This document shows positions 47,454 to 58,549 of a stretch of 64,000 nt of DNA, piece by piece. Below the pieces are notes generated by a model. The model was not told the DNA's origin. It searched no databases and saw only the letters and a program-made list of their open reading frames with translations. Origin of the DNA: Paragonimus skrjabini miyazakii (Eukaryota > Platyhelminthes > Trematoda > Plagiorchiida > Troglotrematidae); contig JTDE01002016.1 of NCBI GenBank assembly GCA_014338405.1, positions 35,343 through 99,342 of the forward strand. The letters are read 5' to 3'. The number at the start of each line of letters is the position of its first letter. Position 1 is the stretch's first letter. The position numbers were made by a program, and so were the translations under genes.

Positions 47454-47804
47454 ATATTGTAATGGATGACCAAAAAACGGAGACACGATTAGTTCAACAC
47501 TCAAGAGAATATCTGGACGTGGTGGTGAGGTAAGGTCAAAACACACAGTGGATGAATTGCGTACAACACGGTCGACCGAACCAGTCATCACTCAACGTAA
47601 TCAGACAAACAGGCGAGAGATGGCATGCAAAAATTTGCGACAGAGAGCGTGAGTCACACGTATAAGACCATGCAGAAGTGCACATGACGTTTACAGATGA
47701 GCTTGGTTGTATTGTGGACTGGAATTCCGGTTCATAAACATGTATGCGTGAGTGGCGTGGGGACATGCGAATTGGACAATGAGGGTAGTGCTCTATTGAA
47801 CCAC
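47454..47804 (+). repeat. R1 repeat, copy d (right arm of inverted pair)
   Basis: This is the same sub-family as copy c in + orientation. It contains GACCAAAAAACGGAGACACG, ACACGGTCGACCGAACCAGT, GTGGACTGGAATTCCGGTTC and GCGAATTGGACAATGAGGG. The AATAAA of copies a and b is not kept (GGACAATGAGG), as also in copy c. Confidence 0.7.
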
Positions 47805-47821
47805 TTTTTGCCATAATATGA

Positions 47822-48080
47822 ATAAACCATCACACAACAATAGATCGCAGCTGTCACATTCCTATAAACGTTTAGACCATCCCGTTTCGAAGACATACAT
47901 TATACTTGGGTTTTAGACCCTGTTAGGACTCGTTACTGGTTCACGTCTTTGCCGTGAACGGGTTTTAAATCCCGATCATGCTTTCATGAAACAACTGTGC
48001 TCATTACCACCCGACTGACCTCACAACAGAGTTATCATGTGTAAACACTCAGACATAGTTGCTTGTGAATGGTGCTCAGA
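47822..48080 (-). repeat. HHR retroposon copy F, heavily decayed
   Basis: Tail (-) at 47822-47880 (GATCGCAGCTGTCACATTCC), head remnant with B-box-like sequence near 47960-47985, and 5' leader CTCACAACAG...AAACACTCAGACA to about 48060. The hammerhead core is no longer recognisable. Confidence 0.5.
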
Positions 48081-48246
48081 CTGCTTTATAATACAAACAC
48101 TGGTTGAAATGATATCAAGTTTGCTCAACAATGTACATCATAAACTCAGTACTGAAGTACGGAATTGTGATCGTATACTGCTCCCTAAAGAGTTTTTATC
48201 TGCAAGATATCACTTAGTATAACTTAGTCCTGACCACCTTTTTTAG

Positions 48247-48399
48247 GTGGCGAGGCATTGCGAGCGCAGGAGTCATCTAAGATTACATGATGACGCTGGT
48301 ATTAGACAGTTAAATTTGGCAGTAAAGATCTTACCGGATTTTCCTCGCCAAGCGTCCTTCCCAAAGAATCTGGGACTTGTCTATGCATTACAAGCTCTA
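48247..48399 (+). CDS. orphan exon of unidentified gene
   Basis: TTTTTTAG precedes it and GTGAGT follows it (from 48400). It has exactly 51 codons in phase 0-0, and both other frames contain stops. The peptide starts VARHCERRSHLRLHDDAG and ends NLGLVYALQAL. The middle is a charged, helix-like stretch, perhaps a repeat of TPR type, but no family can be named. A further exon-like block starts at 48576 after TTCTTCTGACCCAAG, with frame DTFRLVFTRLNARLSV in the matching phase, but its donor is weak. Whether this belongs to the TDU gene or another gene on the + strand is unknown. Confidence 0.5.
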
Positions 48400-48881
48400 G
48401 TGAGTCTTAGCTATAATAAGTTCACCTAAGCAATTGAAAAACTGATTGATTAGCGTCAAACTCTGTGTATTCAAAGTACGCATCACTTCCTATTGCTTTA
48501 GGATTATCGTTCGATTTCTTTCGTACCGTTGTTTTCATAGTTGCATTGTTCGTTTGTCTTTTCTTCTGACCCAAGGACACCTTCCGACTGGTATTCACAC
48601 GATTAAATGCGCGTTTGTCAGTGATACCAGTTGCCACCACGTATCGATTACATGCCAAACAGATATCACTGCTGATCTACAGGTCACGGACGACAGAATC
48701 CAGCTTGGTGTGACATTCCACCGAGAGTATAGAGAAGAAGAAAATAATAACATTAGACCGGTAATTACAAACCGTTTATACCCCAAATCTGAACTGTTAG
48801 CAATGGTCTAACTTGAGACTCAGGACGTCTAGTACACCAGCAATATTAATATGATGTTTTATTAAAGGCATGATAATAATT

Positions 48882-49507
48882 AAATGCAATATTTTGCCAT
48901 TGGTATGTTCGCCGAGCTTGGCATTTAGGTTGCAAACGTTTCATCACCAAGCGAGGTGACATCATCAGTGCGTAATCGTTTTAGCGTATAGTCTTTGAGC
49001 GTGGAGAGGCTAGAGAATATCGCGCTACCAGCGATCAAACCAAAACTCTGGATACGATATGTCGACGATACATTCGTAATCCTCAAACGCTCAAGGATTG
49101 AAGACACACACAGAATGCTCAACAGCGTTTTCAACGATATCAAATTCACAATGGAAATCGAAGCCGACAATCAGCTACCGTTCTTGGATGTCCTAATCAG
49201 CCGCAAACCTGATGGAACACTAGAGACCTCAGTTTACCGGAAAGAAACACACACGGACCAACTCCTTAGTTTTCACAGCAACCACCCCGTCTGCCATAAA
49301 AGGAGCTGCATTCGAACTCTGTTCACCAATCTCCACGCTCAAAGACTATACGCTAAAACGATTACGCACTGATGATGTCACCTCGCTTGGTGATGAAACG
49401 TTTGCAACCTAAATGCCAAGCTCGGCGAACATACCAATGGCAAAACCATCAACCCGAGCTACGAAAAACACCACCACTGTTCACAACTATCCGAAATGCA
49501 ATATTTT
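48882..49507 (+). mobile_element. Penelope-like element PLE2, young truncated insertion
   Basis: A perfect 14-base target-site duplication AAATGCAATATTTT flanks it (48882-48895 and 49494-49507). The insert 48896-49493 has inverted repeats of 116 bases (48892-49007 and 49330-49445) with no mismatch seen by eye, and a reverse transcriptase fragment between them. The right copy is followed by a 3' tail ACCATCAACCCGAGCTACGA. Inverted duplication of the 3' region at the 5' end is typical of 5'-truncated Penelope-like copies. The perfect arms and duplication point to a recent event. This is a different family from PLE1. Confidence 0.9.
48995..49372 (+). CDS. PLE2 reverse transcriptase fragment
   Basis: The open frame has 125 codons. 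IRYVDDTFVI at about 49039-49068 has the catalytic YVDD-type motif of Penelope-like RTs. LPFLDVLISRKPDGTLETSV and YRKETHTDQLLSFHSNHP follow, both diagnostic of this RT class. It is cut off after the HKRSCIRTLF segment where the 3' inverted end begins. The fingers and palm N-terminal parts and any GIY-YIG domain are missing, so it cannot work alone. Confidence 0.85.
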   Translation: MSVERLENIALPAIKPKLWIRYVDDTFVILKRSRIEDTHRMLNSVFNDIKFTMEIEADNQLPFLDVLISRKPDGTLETSVYRKETHTDQLLSFHSNHPVCHKRSCIRTLFTNLHAQRLYAKTITH

Positions 49508-50844
49508 TCATACAAATCATCAACTCTTATGCGTTTACTAAAGAGAAATTTTCAGAAAACGTTTTCCAAACTTCAGTTTTACATTAACTTCAACGAGAGA
49601 GTATGTACCATGCTGAGGATGTGGATTAGTTTTTGTTTCGGTTATGCTTGTCGATAGACTGGAAAATTCTAATTTGTGGAGGTATACATGACAGAAAGTG
49701 GCAGTACAACTGTCAATTGCTTTGCTACAGACTTGTCTATCATATAACGAAGTTTAAAAGCTTGTGCATGATGGTAAACCAAAAACACTGTCATTCAAAT
49801 CTTATTCTATTCAAAATCTTTTTATGTTATTTACTATTCATTAAGCACTTACGTCAACTCTTACTTTGGTGATCATCGGTCCTTGGTATTGTAACATATA
49901 ATCTGGTCGTTTTCACTCAGATTGTTCGTTACACTTGTGGGTCAACTTTGTGACAACCTGGAAATACCAGGGGACAGTATTCTTCCGAAGCAAGCATGAA
50001 TCGAAGGCCCAGTAAGCCATTCACACGATTTACACAAATGAAAATTAAAGCGACGCCAACAACATAGCAGTACATTATGTTACACAATTCAAATTCAATC
50101 AGTGCGCGCTTGTTGGTTTCGACTGCATGTTACACCATGCACCAATTCATTCGATGTTACAGACTGTTTTAGTGTTCTTGAACAATGGATTTTAGTTCAG
50201 CTAGTGACAACTCAGAATTGTTTCTAAAATTTGCATTTAGTGGTAGAAATGCAGTGATCTGATCTCATAACATTTTCTTAGTTTGAATTGTTTTCGAAAG
50301 AGATGTTTTAATGAACGTCACCAATAATTTTGATGTTACCCTTCATTTTAAAAGTTGGTTCATGAACAGATATTTTTCTACTGGTTTATGTGGTAGTTCG
50401 TCGTTCTTGATACATTATGTCTATTTTGTACTATTTCTGTAGGAAATTTCTAGATTTTATTTCGCAATTCATACGGTCACATCAAACCTATGTCTCAAGA
50501 GTGTCAACACAAATCTGAATTGTATAACAACTCTTGGTTGTACGTTCTCATTTTTTCACACGGGATGTTGACAAACTTTTGACTCCAGTGTTTCATTTTT
50601 GATAAAACTGATTATTTTGAAGAAATCATTGAAAACAGAATGTGGTTGTGGTTGGGATGGTGAAAAGTTTTTTCAGTGTAAATAAAAAAACAGACAACAA
50701 TCACAGCTATGCTATACAATTTTTTCATTCATGAACTAGACCTTGGAAGAATTACCGTTATTGCGAAAATGCCATTAAAGCGGATAAAACAACAATAAGC
50801 ACTCTAAGTTAGAGTACTTTCTTTGACAATTATTGGTTATTTCA
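49508..50844. other. unassigned region
   Basis: AT-rich DNA with no open frame of note, no recognised repeat and no exon-like splice pair. Confidence 0.5.
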
Positions 50845-51212
50845 ATTTGAACATCACCCACAATTGATCGCAGCTCTCGCATTCCCATAGACTATCGAGT
50901 CGGCCCCTTTCGAAAAGAAGCACTAGACTTGAGTTTCGCTCTCATTAGAGCGAAAGTGGTTTAGCGTTTACATATGATAATTCGGTCGTGCCTAACGTGA
51001 GGTCACTCGCGCATTGGTAAACACGGTTGCCTCATGAACAGCGTGGCCGTGGTTCAAGTCCCGGCAATGGCGAGGATATGCACTACTGACGAGCTCTACT
51101 GAGAGCGAAACTCGAGTCTAGTGCTTCTTTTCGAAAGGGGCCGACTGGAAAGTCTATGGGAATGCGATAGCTGCGATCAATTGTGGGTGATGTTCAATCC
51201 ATATGAATATTG
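50845..51212 (+). mobile_element. HHR retroposon copy G, fold-back, intact ribozyme
   Basis: 50845-50951 is the tail and half a hammerhead in - orientation. At 50952 it turns into the 5' leader (GAAAGTGGTTTAGCG), tRNA-like part (50999-51066, with GGTTCAAGTCCCGGC B box), complete hammerhead (51080-51124) and tail in + orientation. It is joined directly to the body repeat 51203-51846. The breakpoint falls inside stem II of the inverted ribozyme. Confidence 0.85.
51080..51124 (+). ncRNA. type I hammerhead ribozyme in copy G, core intact
   Basis: GCACTA 51080-51085, CTGACGA 51086-51092, stem-loop II 51093-51106 (five pairs, ACTG loop), GAAA 51107-51110, CTCGAGTC 51111-51118, TAGTGC 51119-51124. 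All core bases fit the consensus, and the predicted cut follows C51118. It is identical to the copy D ribozyme at every base, although the two copies differ elsewhere. Confidence 0.85.
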
Positions 51213-51846
51213 TAGCGTGTTCACACGTATAGTGTTGAACTGTAGCGAGTACTGAATGATATGCTATCGACTGTTTTATTTAATCTTTCATGGTAGATGG
51301 CATATTGATATTGTTATGTCTGCTTGAATGTCCGATCCTTTACAATTGCAGAATGACTAGGTAAGCTGGAAGAGATTCAGTTGTACAAAATCAAGGTTTC
51401 AGCTGAATTCGTGTCAGTGACAAAAATACCATGCATGAACGTGACAAGCGTTGAGTCACAAAGCCAAGCTCAGAGCACGGAACTTTCTCAGTCAGACTTA
51501 TCTAGTATCCGATAAATGAATCAAGAGATCGACTATCCTTGCCGAATTTCTAAGAACAGTTCACGGGGAGTAGGCGTAAAATATATCTAGTTAGGAGAAC
51601 TCGGTTGCACGATTAATTCTAGAAAATCAATATTACTGTTAGTAACTGTGAATAGCCTCGATGATACTCCACTGTTAATCGTGATTGTATGACTGTTTTC
51701 CTGGTTTTGATAAACGAAACTTGTATTGCTCACTGTGTCGCACTTAGATTGATCGACTTTCATAAAGTTCACATCTCATATCAAGATTAAACGTGTTTTA
51801 CAACGGGACAGCTTGACATTCTCGGAAGGTGCCTCTTGTTGGGTGA
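51203..51846 (+). repeat. body segment of ~790-base duplicated element, copy 2
   Basis: This is a near-identical partner of 28520-29157 and carries the equivalent 61-codon - strand frame at 51587-51772 (MNFMKVDQSK...). Similarity starts at about 51055, in the head of the ribozyme element, and stops at ...CTTGTTGGGTGA. Confidence 0.8.
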
Positions 51847-54067
51847 ATGTGGATTGAACAACAAAAATTTCTCATTGCTATTACCATCATCATAATGTGC
51901 AGAATCTTCCAGTCACAGATTTATTTGAGTGTAACATAAAAATTTCCAGCTATCTTCAGGTTTGTGATGACCCGAAAGAAACATCAACTTACTGTCTGAT
52001 AGTGTTTAATGAATAGTTATAGTTTTCGAATTCTTGCCACATTCAATCTGTATACTCTATCTTGACCATTGCAGTAGTAGCAAGTTATGAGACTTTTTTT
52101 TCTCCGATTTGATGAAATATTTTATTCCGTAAGATTTTCCATGTAATTGTATAAGAGGTTAGCGTTTTTTCTCTCGGAAAACTGGCTGACAAACGTCGGA
52201 TCTTAATTCGTCTGACATGCATCTGATTTTTTCTCTAATCAATTAGTAGTTACCAAATCAAATATAGAGGTATCGAAGTTAAGGAGTGTTTGAGTCTCTT
52301 TTGTTTTATTGATGGATATAGCAGGATTTTCTTTCATTATATACATTGTGTATGAAACATTATCTATTCTTGTTCAATCCTAAGGAAGCTGTATACATTA
52401 AGTTAGGTCTACAAAAAAATATACGGAGAATTTTCCGAATAACAGCATTAAGAAAGTTAAATAATAAAAATGGGGGAATTATCGTAAGTTATAGTTGTTA
52501 GTAAATAAAGCAGAACATATAAATATAAGTAAATAGATAATTAGAAAACATGTAATGTATTGTGTACTTGCAAATGCTATACCAATCTGCAAGGTCTCTG
52601 TGTAGATTGCCGCTAAAGTAACACACGCATGAATACAGGCACAAATCCAATATAAAATATCTGAACAAACATCACGATCGAATGGAAGAAGCAAACTAGC
52701 TTCTGTTGTTTACAAAAGAAAAACATCAAAATATTTTGTCAGAGATTATGTGCTATACGTGTGAAGGGTTTCACACACGGGGATAATAGTAAACACATTC
52801 TGTCCAAATATCTCGCCTCACACATGAACTCGAACGTAATGCGTACCAGATTGGAATTCGAGACAAAATTGTACGCCCACCCAATCGCCGAATTGTGATC
52901 GACTTGACCGAGAAGATCTCGATGGAGATTTCTATGAGCAATAGATCGGCCTAAGTGGTTCATTAGAATGGCTGTTTCGTTCATCAACTTTAATCCTGCT
53001 GGATTTCAGTTCACGCGGTTGTTTGAATCCGAAGCAAGGATCGGTTGGACAACTAAGCATCTTAGTCTCAAACGGATGTCGCGCGATGCCAGAGGTCAAC
53101 CAATTCAAAGCCCAATTAGCTTTGTGAAATGAACGCTACCGTGAGAACCTAATACTGGTCAAATCATTAATCACATGTTATAGCATTCATTGTGATAAAT
53201 CATTTGTTCTTGGAAATCAGACAGTTGTTAACGCTGTTTACCCGATGTAAGAGTTTGTTCGAATGACAGTATCTATTTAACCTACCGCATGTACTAACTC
53301 AAATAAATATTTTTGTCACACAATCCATCTTTCTTGTCTTGTATGCACCCATGTCAAACAGTTTTTGCAACTTTACTGCCGGTGGTAATCGTTGGATGAT
53401 TTTTCAAGAATGGAAATTGGTGTCCATGACGTTATCTATATATTGTGTGCCTACATGTTATCTACTGTTTCCCACTTATGACTAAATCTTCAGGTGATTG
53501 CGGCTATAGACACAGAAACATAACACTGACGAGTGCTGAAGTACCTGAAGGCTTCTGCCCTGTCGCCACAGCGTTCCGCGCGCAAACTGACCAATTCGGT
53601 CCGCTGATGCATTGCCAACTTGAATGCTTTGATTTGTTCGACCTCAATCAGCTTAGACATAATTGGGGCACGGAATGTGGAAGCAGTCACGCCGCAGGCT
53701 GGGCCGGTACCCACTAGCCAGTTGATCGATCGGCTGCGACAGCTAGGCTGATAACATCAGTCCAAGATGTCTGGAATCCAGGTCAACATGTGACAGTCGG
53801 ACCTGCCCAGGGTGTACTAATGTGTGCGTTCATCTGATGATCTTGAAAAAACGTCTTTTACTGCGTTAGAGATTGAATTATGTCTTCACTTAGACTGCCT
53901 GCTTTGTAGGCCTGCTGTTGTGATATTTGCACTGTTGATCACTAAGTCTTATTAATCCGAACAAAGCGTAAACCTAAGAACGGCTGTTTATCCCATTGGC
54001 CTACTGCCACCGAATAAAGGACACTAAGCAGTTTATGTTAGTCATTCATGTTTTTTGTCGGTCGTCA
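51847..54067. other. unassigned region
   Basis: 52739-53110 and 53500-53830 are GC-richer than their flanks. The latter holds overlapping open frames on both strands (53445-53717, 53490-53714) without a recognised domain, and may be an old repeat or a decayed gene. Confidence 0.35.
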
Positions 54068-54420
54068 AGACCTCTCAACAGGGTTTTGGATTTTAGATAG
54101 GACCCAGTTGTGAAAAATCAGTGCTTCGGCTGGATTCGAACCAGCAACGGAAACAGTATGCTCAGACATGGCAAGCGCTGAACTACGAAGCCAAGCCAGG
54201 AGCTCGGAAAGTTCACATCTGGACTCAGTTAACCTCCTTTCCCACTGTCTCATATGGAATCCACTAAATGACCCAGGGGATGGACTGCCCTGCTGTGTTA
54301 ACCACACCGCCAGTAACCTCACAATAGGCATGACCGAATAATCAAATCCAAACGCTCAAACACAACCTTGTGTGAATTGTGTTCAGCTTGCCCGATCATT
54401 ACGAACAGAGACTGAACAGA
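54068..54420 (-). repeat. tRNA-derived SINE (family B) copy 2, joined to HHR 5' leader
   Basis: The tRNA-like head at 54194-54127 (-) has TAGTTCAGCGCTTGCC and GCTGGTTCGAATCCAGCC. The leader with GGACTCAGTTAACCTCC matches copy 1 at 39118-39140. To the right, from about 54300, it changes into CAGTAACCTCACAATAGGCA and ATGACCGAATAATC, which is the 5' leader and extension of the HHR family (compare 34770-34850). Confidence 0.65.
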
Positions 54421-55600
54421 GTCGCTCTGTTTAGATATAATTTTGACAACAAGAATACGATGGTGCAATCTTTGTGAACATTTAATTGCATCTTCCCTAG
54501 TATAGACTGCGGTTAACGATGCACTCAGAAAGATGTTGACTGCCATACAGAGAAAACCAGATTGTGAACGTTCGACTGCTCCCAGTAATCGAAGCAAAAT
54601 TTATTGGTTAGCGTGGCAAATATTCGCTGACAATTTGTCGGTGATGACTGTCGTAAACGCTCGTCTGTGAAGCCTAAGAAACAGAGAAACAGAGACCCCG
54701 GTTTTCGACTGGATAACCATGACGACTGTGCCACATACGAGGTGTTGGGTTCAAATTATCTCACACACAGTACGTTACTTTCAATGAGAGTTAGTCGTCG
54801 CCTGTTTTGGTAGGTGTTGACAGTAACTGTTCTACTGTTTCGAATAGTGCATGTTTTGTTTGGTTTACAAACCCACAAAATACATGTAGTTGTAAGCATC
54901 GAACGCAAGTCAGAACATAAGTTGTATAAGTTTATGTACTCCTCATTTGTTTAAAAAGCTCACCGGGGAATATGGAAGATCAGCGAAGAATTTGCAAGCT
55001 TCCGAATGGTCTCTTCATTATCGACTAACACATGTTTGTCATTCCTCTCATTATTTACCTCACGATTTCCTTAGTTGGATGTATTCTGCATCGGTTTCAA
55101 CTCCACAAGATTTTCATGGGCATTATTGTGTATTTTTGTTTCTCTAAATAACCTGTCAGTGACATTTTGTTTGATGTAACCTTCTAACAGTCATTTCATT
55201 TCAGAATCTGTGATACTGTTCAGAAATCTGCACAACTACCATAAGTGACGTTGAGGAACACGAAACTAAAAATGTCACTTGGTTGCTTTGCTACTCCTAA
55301 GCGCAACCCATTTTGCGCTGGGAGTCACAAAATCGATCGTTATCCAAACACAGTGACAGTCGATTTTCAAACTCAGTGAGTAGAACCGAGACTGCAGTTT
55401 GTATTTTTGTTGAGTTTAGTACGGCAATCAGAAAAGCAGTACTGTGGAAAGTATTTTACGTTCTGATTATTTGAATACGTCAGTGGCAAAAGGAAGCGAC
55501 ATTGCTTCATGATTGTGTACTTCTAACTATTAGCTGCACTGCACAAACAAGTCGGATTGCATTTGGTTGTCGTTATGTAGCGAAAAAGGTGTCCAGCAAA
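54421..55600. other. unassigned region
   Basis: One acceptor-like TTTCATTTCAG at about 55194-55204 has no convincing exon after it. No recognised repeat or domain. Confidence 0.4.
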
Positions 55601-56070
55601 GTACAATATTGTCCAACTCGTTGGTTGCCATGCTGCGCGGCGCGCGCTCGCCCTTATGAATCAGAATTCCGGTCCACAATACACCCCCGGTTTCCGCCCA
55701 CACATCGTGTTCACTTCTAACCGGTTTGTGTGATCGACGCCTAGTGTCGACGTGTTTTCCACCTGCAATTCCTCGTCCGTTCGTCTGATCTCGTTGGGCG
55801 ATGACTCGTCCTGTCGCCCGTGTTGTCCCTATTATATCCATTGTGGGTTTTGACCGTATTTCATGACCGCGTCAAGATATTCCACGGAGTGTTGGAATAT
55901 TCATGCCTCCGGTCTGGTCATCCATCCCATTTTGCCTTCCATGTCTCGTCCGTTGATCCGATCTCGTTGAGCGATGGTTCGTCCGGTCACCCGTTTTGTC
56001 CGCGATCCGATCGTTGTGGACGTGCCTCGCCGCCGCCTTGAAGTATTCCGCCTAGAGTTGGAATACTCGT
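55601..56070 (-). repeat. R1 repeat, copy e (two-unit form, inverted)
   Basis: On the - strand this mirrors copy a, with two tandem units each starting at an ATTCCAAC box (near 56067 and 55897) and carrying GAACCATCGCTCAACGAGAT- or GAGTCATCGCCC-type cores. The CCGGAATTCTGATTC segment and GAGTTGGACAATATTGTAC end follow. The AATAAA of copy a is AATATT here. Confidence 0.65.
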
Positions 56071-58129
56071 AGCTCCGGTTTGTTAAATCCACTACAATAA
56101 GCCTGAATCAACCTACTGTCAGTAGTCACTAACCGTAAATTAACATCAGAACGTGGTCCAGAAACCTATTCATTAAACCAAGGGGTAACAGTCACCGGAG
56201 TAGCAGGATGATATACAAATTGCTTTCCCTAACTGGTGCGCTTTTTTCTCGCAAGCTAAAACAATCGATCAACCGTTTGTGGTTGGCCGACAAACGAGCA
56301 AGCATCCACCGCGGCCACAAGAGAGTAGCGTGCTGGAATTGTAGTGGAATAGAAAAAACACTGTCCAATGTGGGCGCCATCGTTTACATTCGGTAAACAG
56401 TTCCAGCCGCTCTTTTCGAAAACGGGTACTGTATTAGCATGCAGTGTGCCGCCGTTTTGTTTTACCACATATACTCTCTTTCGCTTCCTTGCAGGCCCTC
56501 AATCACGCGGGTTGGCCGCGTCCATGCACCGGGCCGAGGAAGATGACAAACCAGAGCCCGAGGGCAGCGGTCAGTGAACGTGAGGCCACTTCTGACTGGT
56601 CGTTTATTTCCGAACCATGGGGTCCCCATTGTATATATGAACAAGGACACAATGCTAATTGAATCTTCTTCGGTACATGTGTTGTGTTCATACAAATTTC
56701 TCGTTGATTTGTGGCTTCTCTGTTTTGTGACGTAGACATTATTGTGCTTCGGTTGCGAGAGTCGGACATTGTGTGTGCTGTCACCTGTGATTGAATCATT
56801 AGTTCCACTAGTGTCTATCTTTGCCACGTTGAAGACCAGCACTCTGGGCTACATTCTCACTGACTGTTTGTTTAGGCGTGATACTTTGATCGTGCTTAAT
56901 CTAATGCCAGAAACGCCAGAAACGAGTGCCTCACAAACAAGTAGATCGGAGTTCAAATACTGACCATAATAGGTATGTGCACTGATGATCAGGTCTAACT
57001 TGGGATGAATTCGAATCTGGTACTTCCGTTCTAAAAGGGCTGATCAAAAGTCTGTTCGGATGTGGATGCTGAGATTAGATGTGAGTGATACTCATATTAT
57101 GTCAACCAAAGTACCGACTAATAATCAAAAATAAAAATAGTACTTTAAACCAAATGGTCTGAACTTAATGCATTCCCGGAAGTCATTCGTCTTTTTCGTT
57201 TAAGTGACGACCATTTTAATTTTTACAGGTAATATCCAACAAATTGGTATCCTCTTGTTTTTATGCTACGTTAACGTTTTTTGAGACTCAGTATTTTGTC
57301 ACACTAGAAGTTCGTTCTAACTCTACGGATAATTCCAATCAGTTTATTTTAAATAGTGCAAGTAACCTTCTAGAACGCGATTTGTTTTCACCTAACCCAC
57401 CATAGTGCAATTCATGAAGCGGTTTACATTTGTATCATTGATCATGTCCGAACCTGTCTGTGTTGGTGATATTCTCACATTCATTCTTGTCTGTATGTGC
57501 TTCATCGGGGGGTTGACGTGGTTTGGCCTAGTTCAAGATTTCTGGATAAGTGTGGTACAAATGAAGGTGTGGATGGAACCACGAGCCGTACACGTGTTCT
57601 CAGCCGTCAATATTGCAGTCTGATTAGGACTGACTCAGACAAGCGTGACCTGTGCAGTCCAGTACATTATTCTTGTACGGTGTGCACATGCACCAACAGT
57701 GTTGACTTAATGTGGCCTGGTATGCGGACCGCTGATTAGTCAGATAGCCCACTGGATGTGAGGCAGCAAATAGTCAGAAGGTCATCGTCAAACCATGATA
57801 CACCCAAGGGTCAACACACAGGTCTGCTGACTTCGAATTGAACACGCCGTATTGCTTCAAGCGTTGGAGAGGGAGTAGGAAAAAATCATGTGAAACGCGA
57901 GTTACCATGAGAGTTGATGAAGTAAAGAACAGGGTTGTGAGCTACGCGTGATGCAGAGCTGACTTGGTTGTTTGATTAACACGACAGTAGGTATAGAATG
58001 TACACAACAAATATGACCGACTGTTATCGGACAAAATCGATTACCGGACCTTAGACCAATAATCGGTTGTTGTGTCAAAAACAGTCAACAAAGTATCCAT
58101 CATCTTGTCACTTGCACCTTGCTCTACAG
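56071..58129. other. unassigned region around weak exon 56495-56569
   Basis: 56200-56400 is GC-richer and may be an old repeat. A 72-codon frame at 57405-57623 has two hydrophobic stretches (ILTFILVCMCFIGGLTWFGL) that could be membrane segments, but no start context, splice signals or family can be given. Confidence 0.35.
56495..56569 (+). CDS. possible small exon
   Basis: CTCTTTCGCTTCCTTGCAG is a strong acceptor (AG 56493-56494), and GGTCAGTG gives a moderate donor (GT from 56570). The 75-base block is much more GC-rich than its flanks. Two frames are open: ALNHAGWPRPCTGPRKMTN..., and one giving SRGLAASMHRAEEDDKPEPE. Which is used, and by which gene, is unknown. Confidence 0.3.
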
Positions 58130-58278
58130 ATCATCTCGAGTCCTGGGTTTTTTAATGGTTCCCTCTCTAGACCACCTAGCCCTAATTCAAGAAGAAGTTA
58201 TCAACTCCAAAATAAACAACCTACCCAGCCCAGTATTGAGTCGTGTACAACAAGCCATAGTGTTTTGTACTATTACTG
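58130..58278 (+). CDS. orphan exon of unidentified gene
   Basis: The acceptor TTGCACCTTGCTCTACAG (AG 58128-58129) and donor CTG then GTAAGT (58279) are both strong. The exon is 149 bases long. Two frames are open: IISSPGFFNGSLSRPPSPNS... and, shifted by one base, SSRVLGFLMVPSLDHLALIQ followed by EEVINSKINNLPSPVLSRVQ. The second looks like an amphipathic helical protein and is my preference. No family is recognised. Confidence 0.45.
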
Positions 58279-58549
58279 GTAAGTAGTTTGATATACCTGA
58301 AACTAGGGTCGCATGTGTATCATTCAATGGTAAGTCTTGGATTCCGGAAGAAAGGAAACACTGGACGCTTTCCTGAAACAAGCTGTGACATGTGTCTGCA
58401 AAGCAACCAACACTGTGCGATTAATAGCAGATGGTGAGACATATCAGCCCTTTATGATAGTGGTGGTGCATTTCCAATTAATGTGTATTGTCTGTATGAT
58501 ACCAAACAGTTTCTCAGGTCAAATGTCTATTGGGGTCACGAAAATAATG

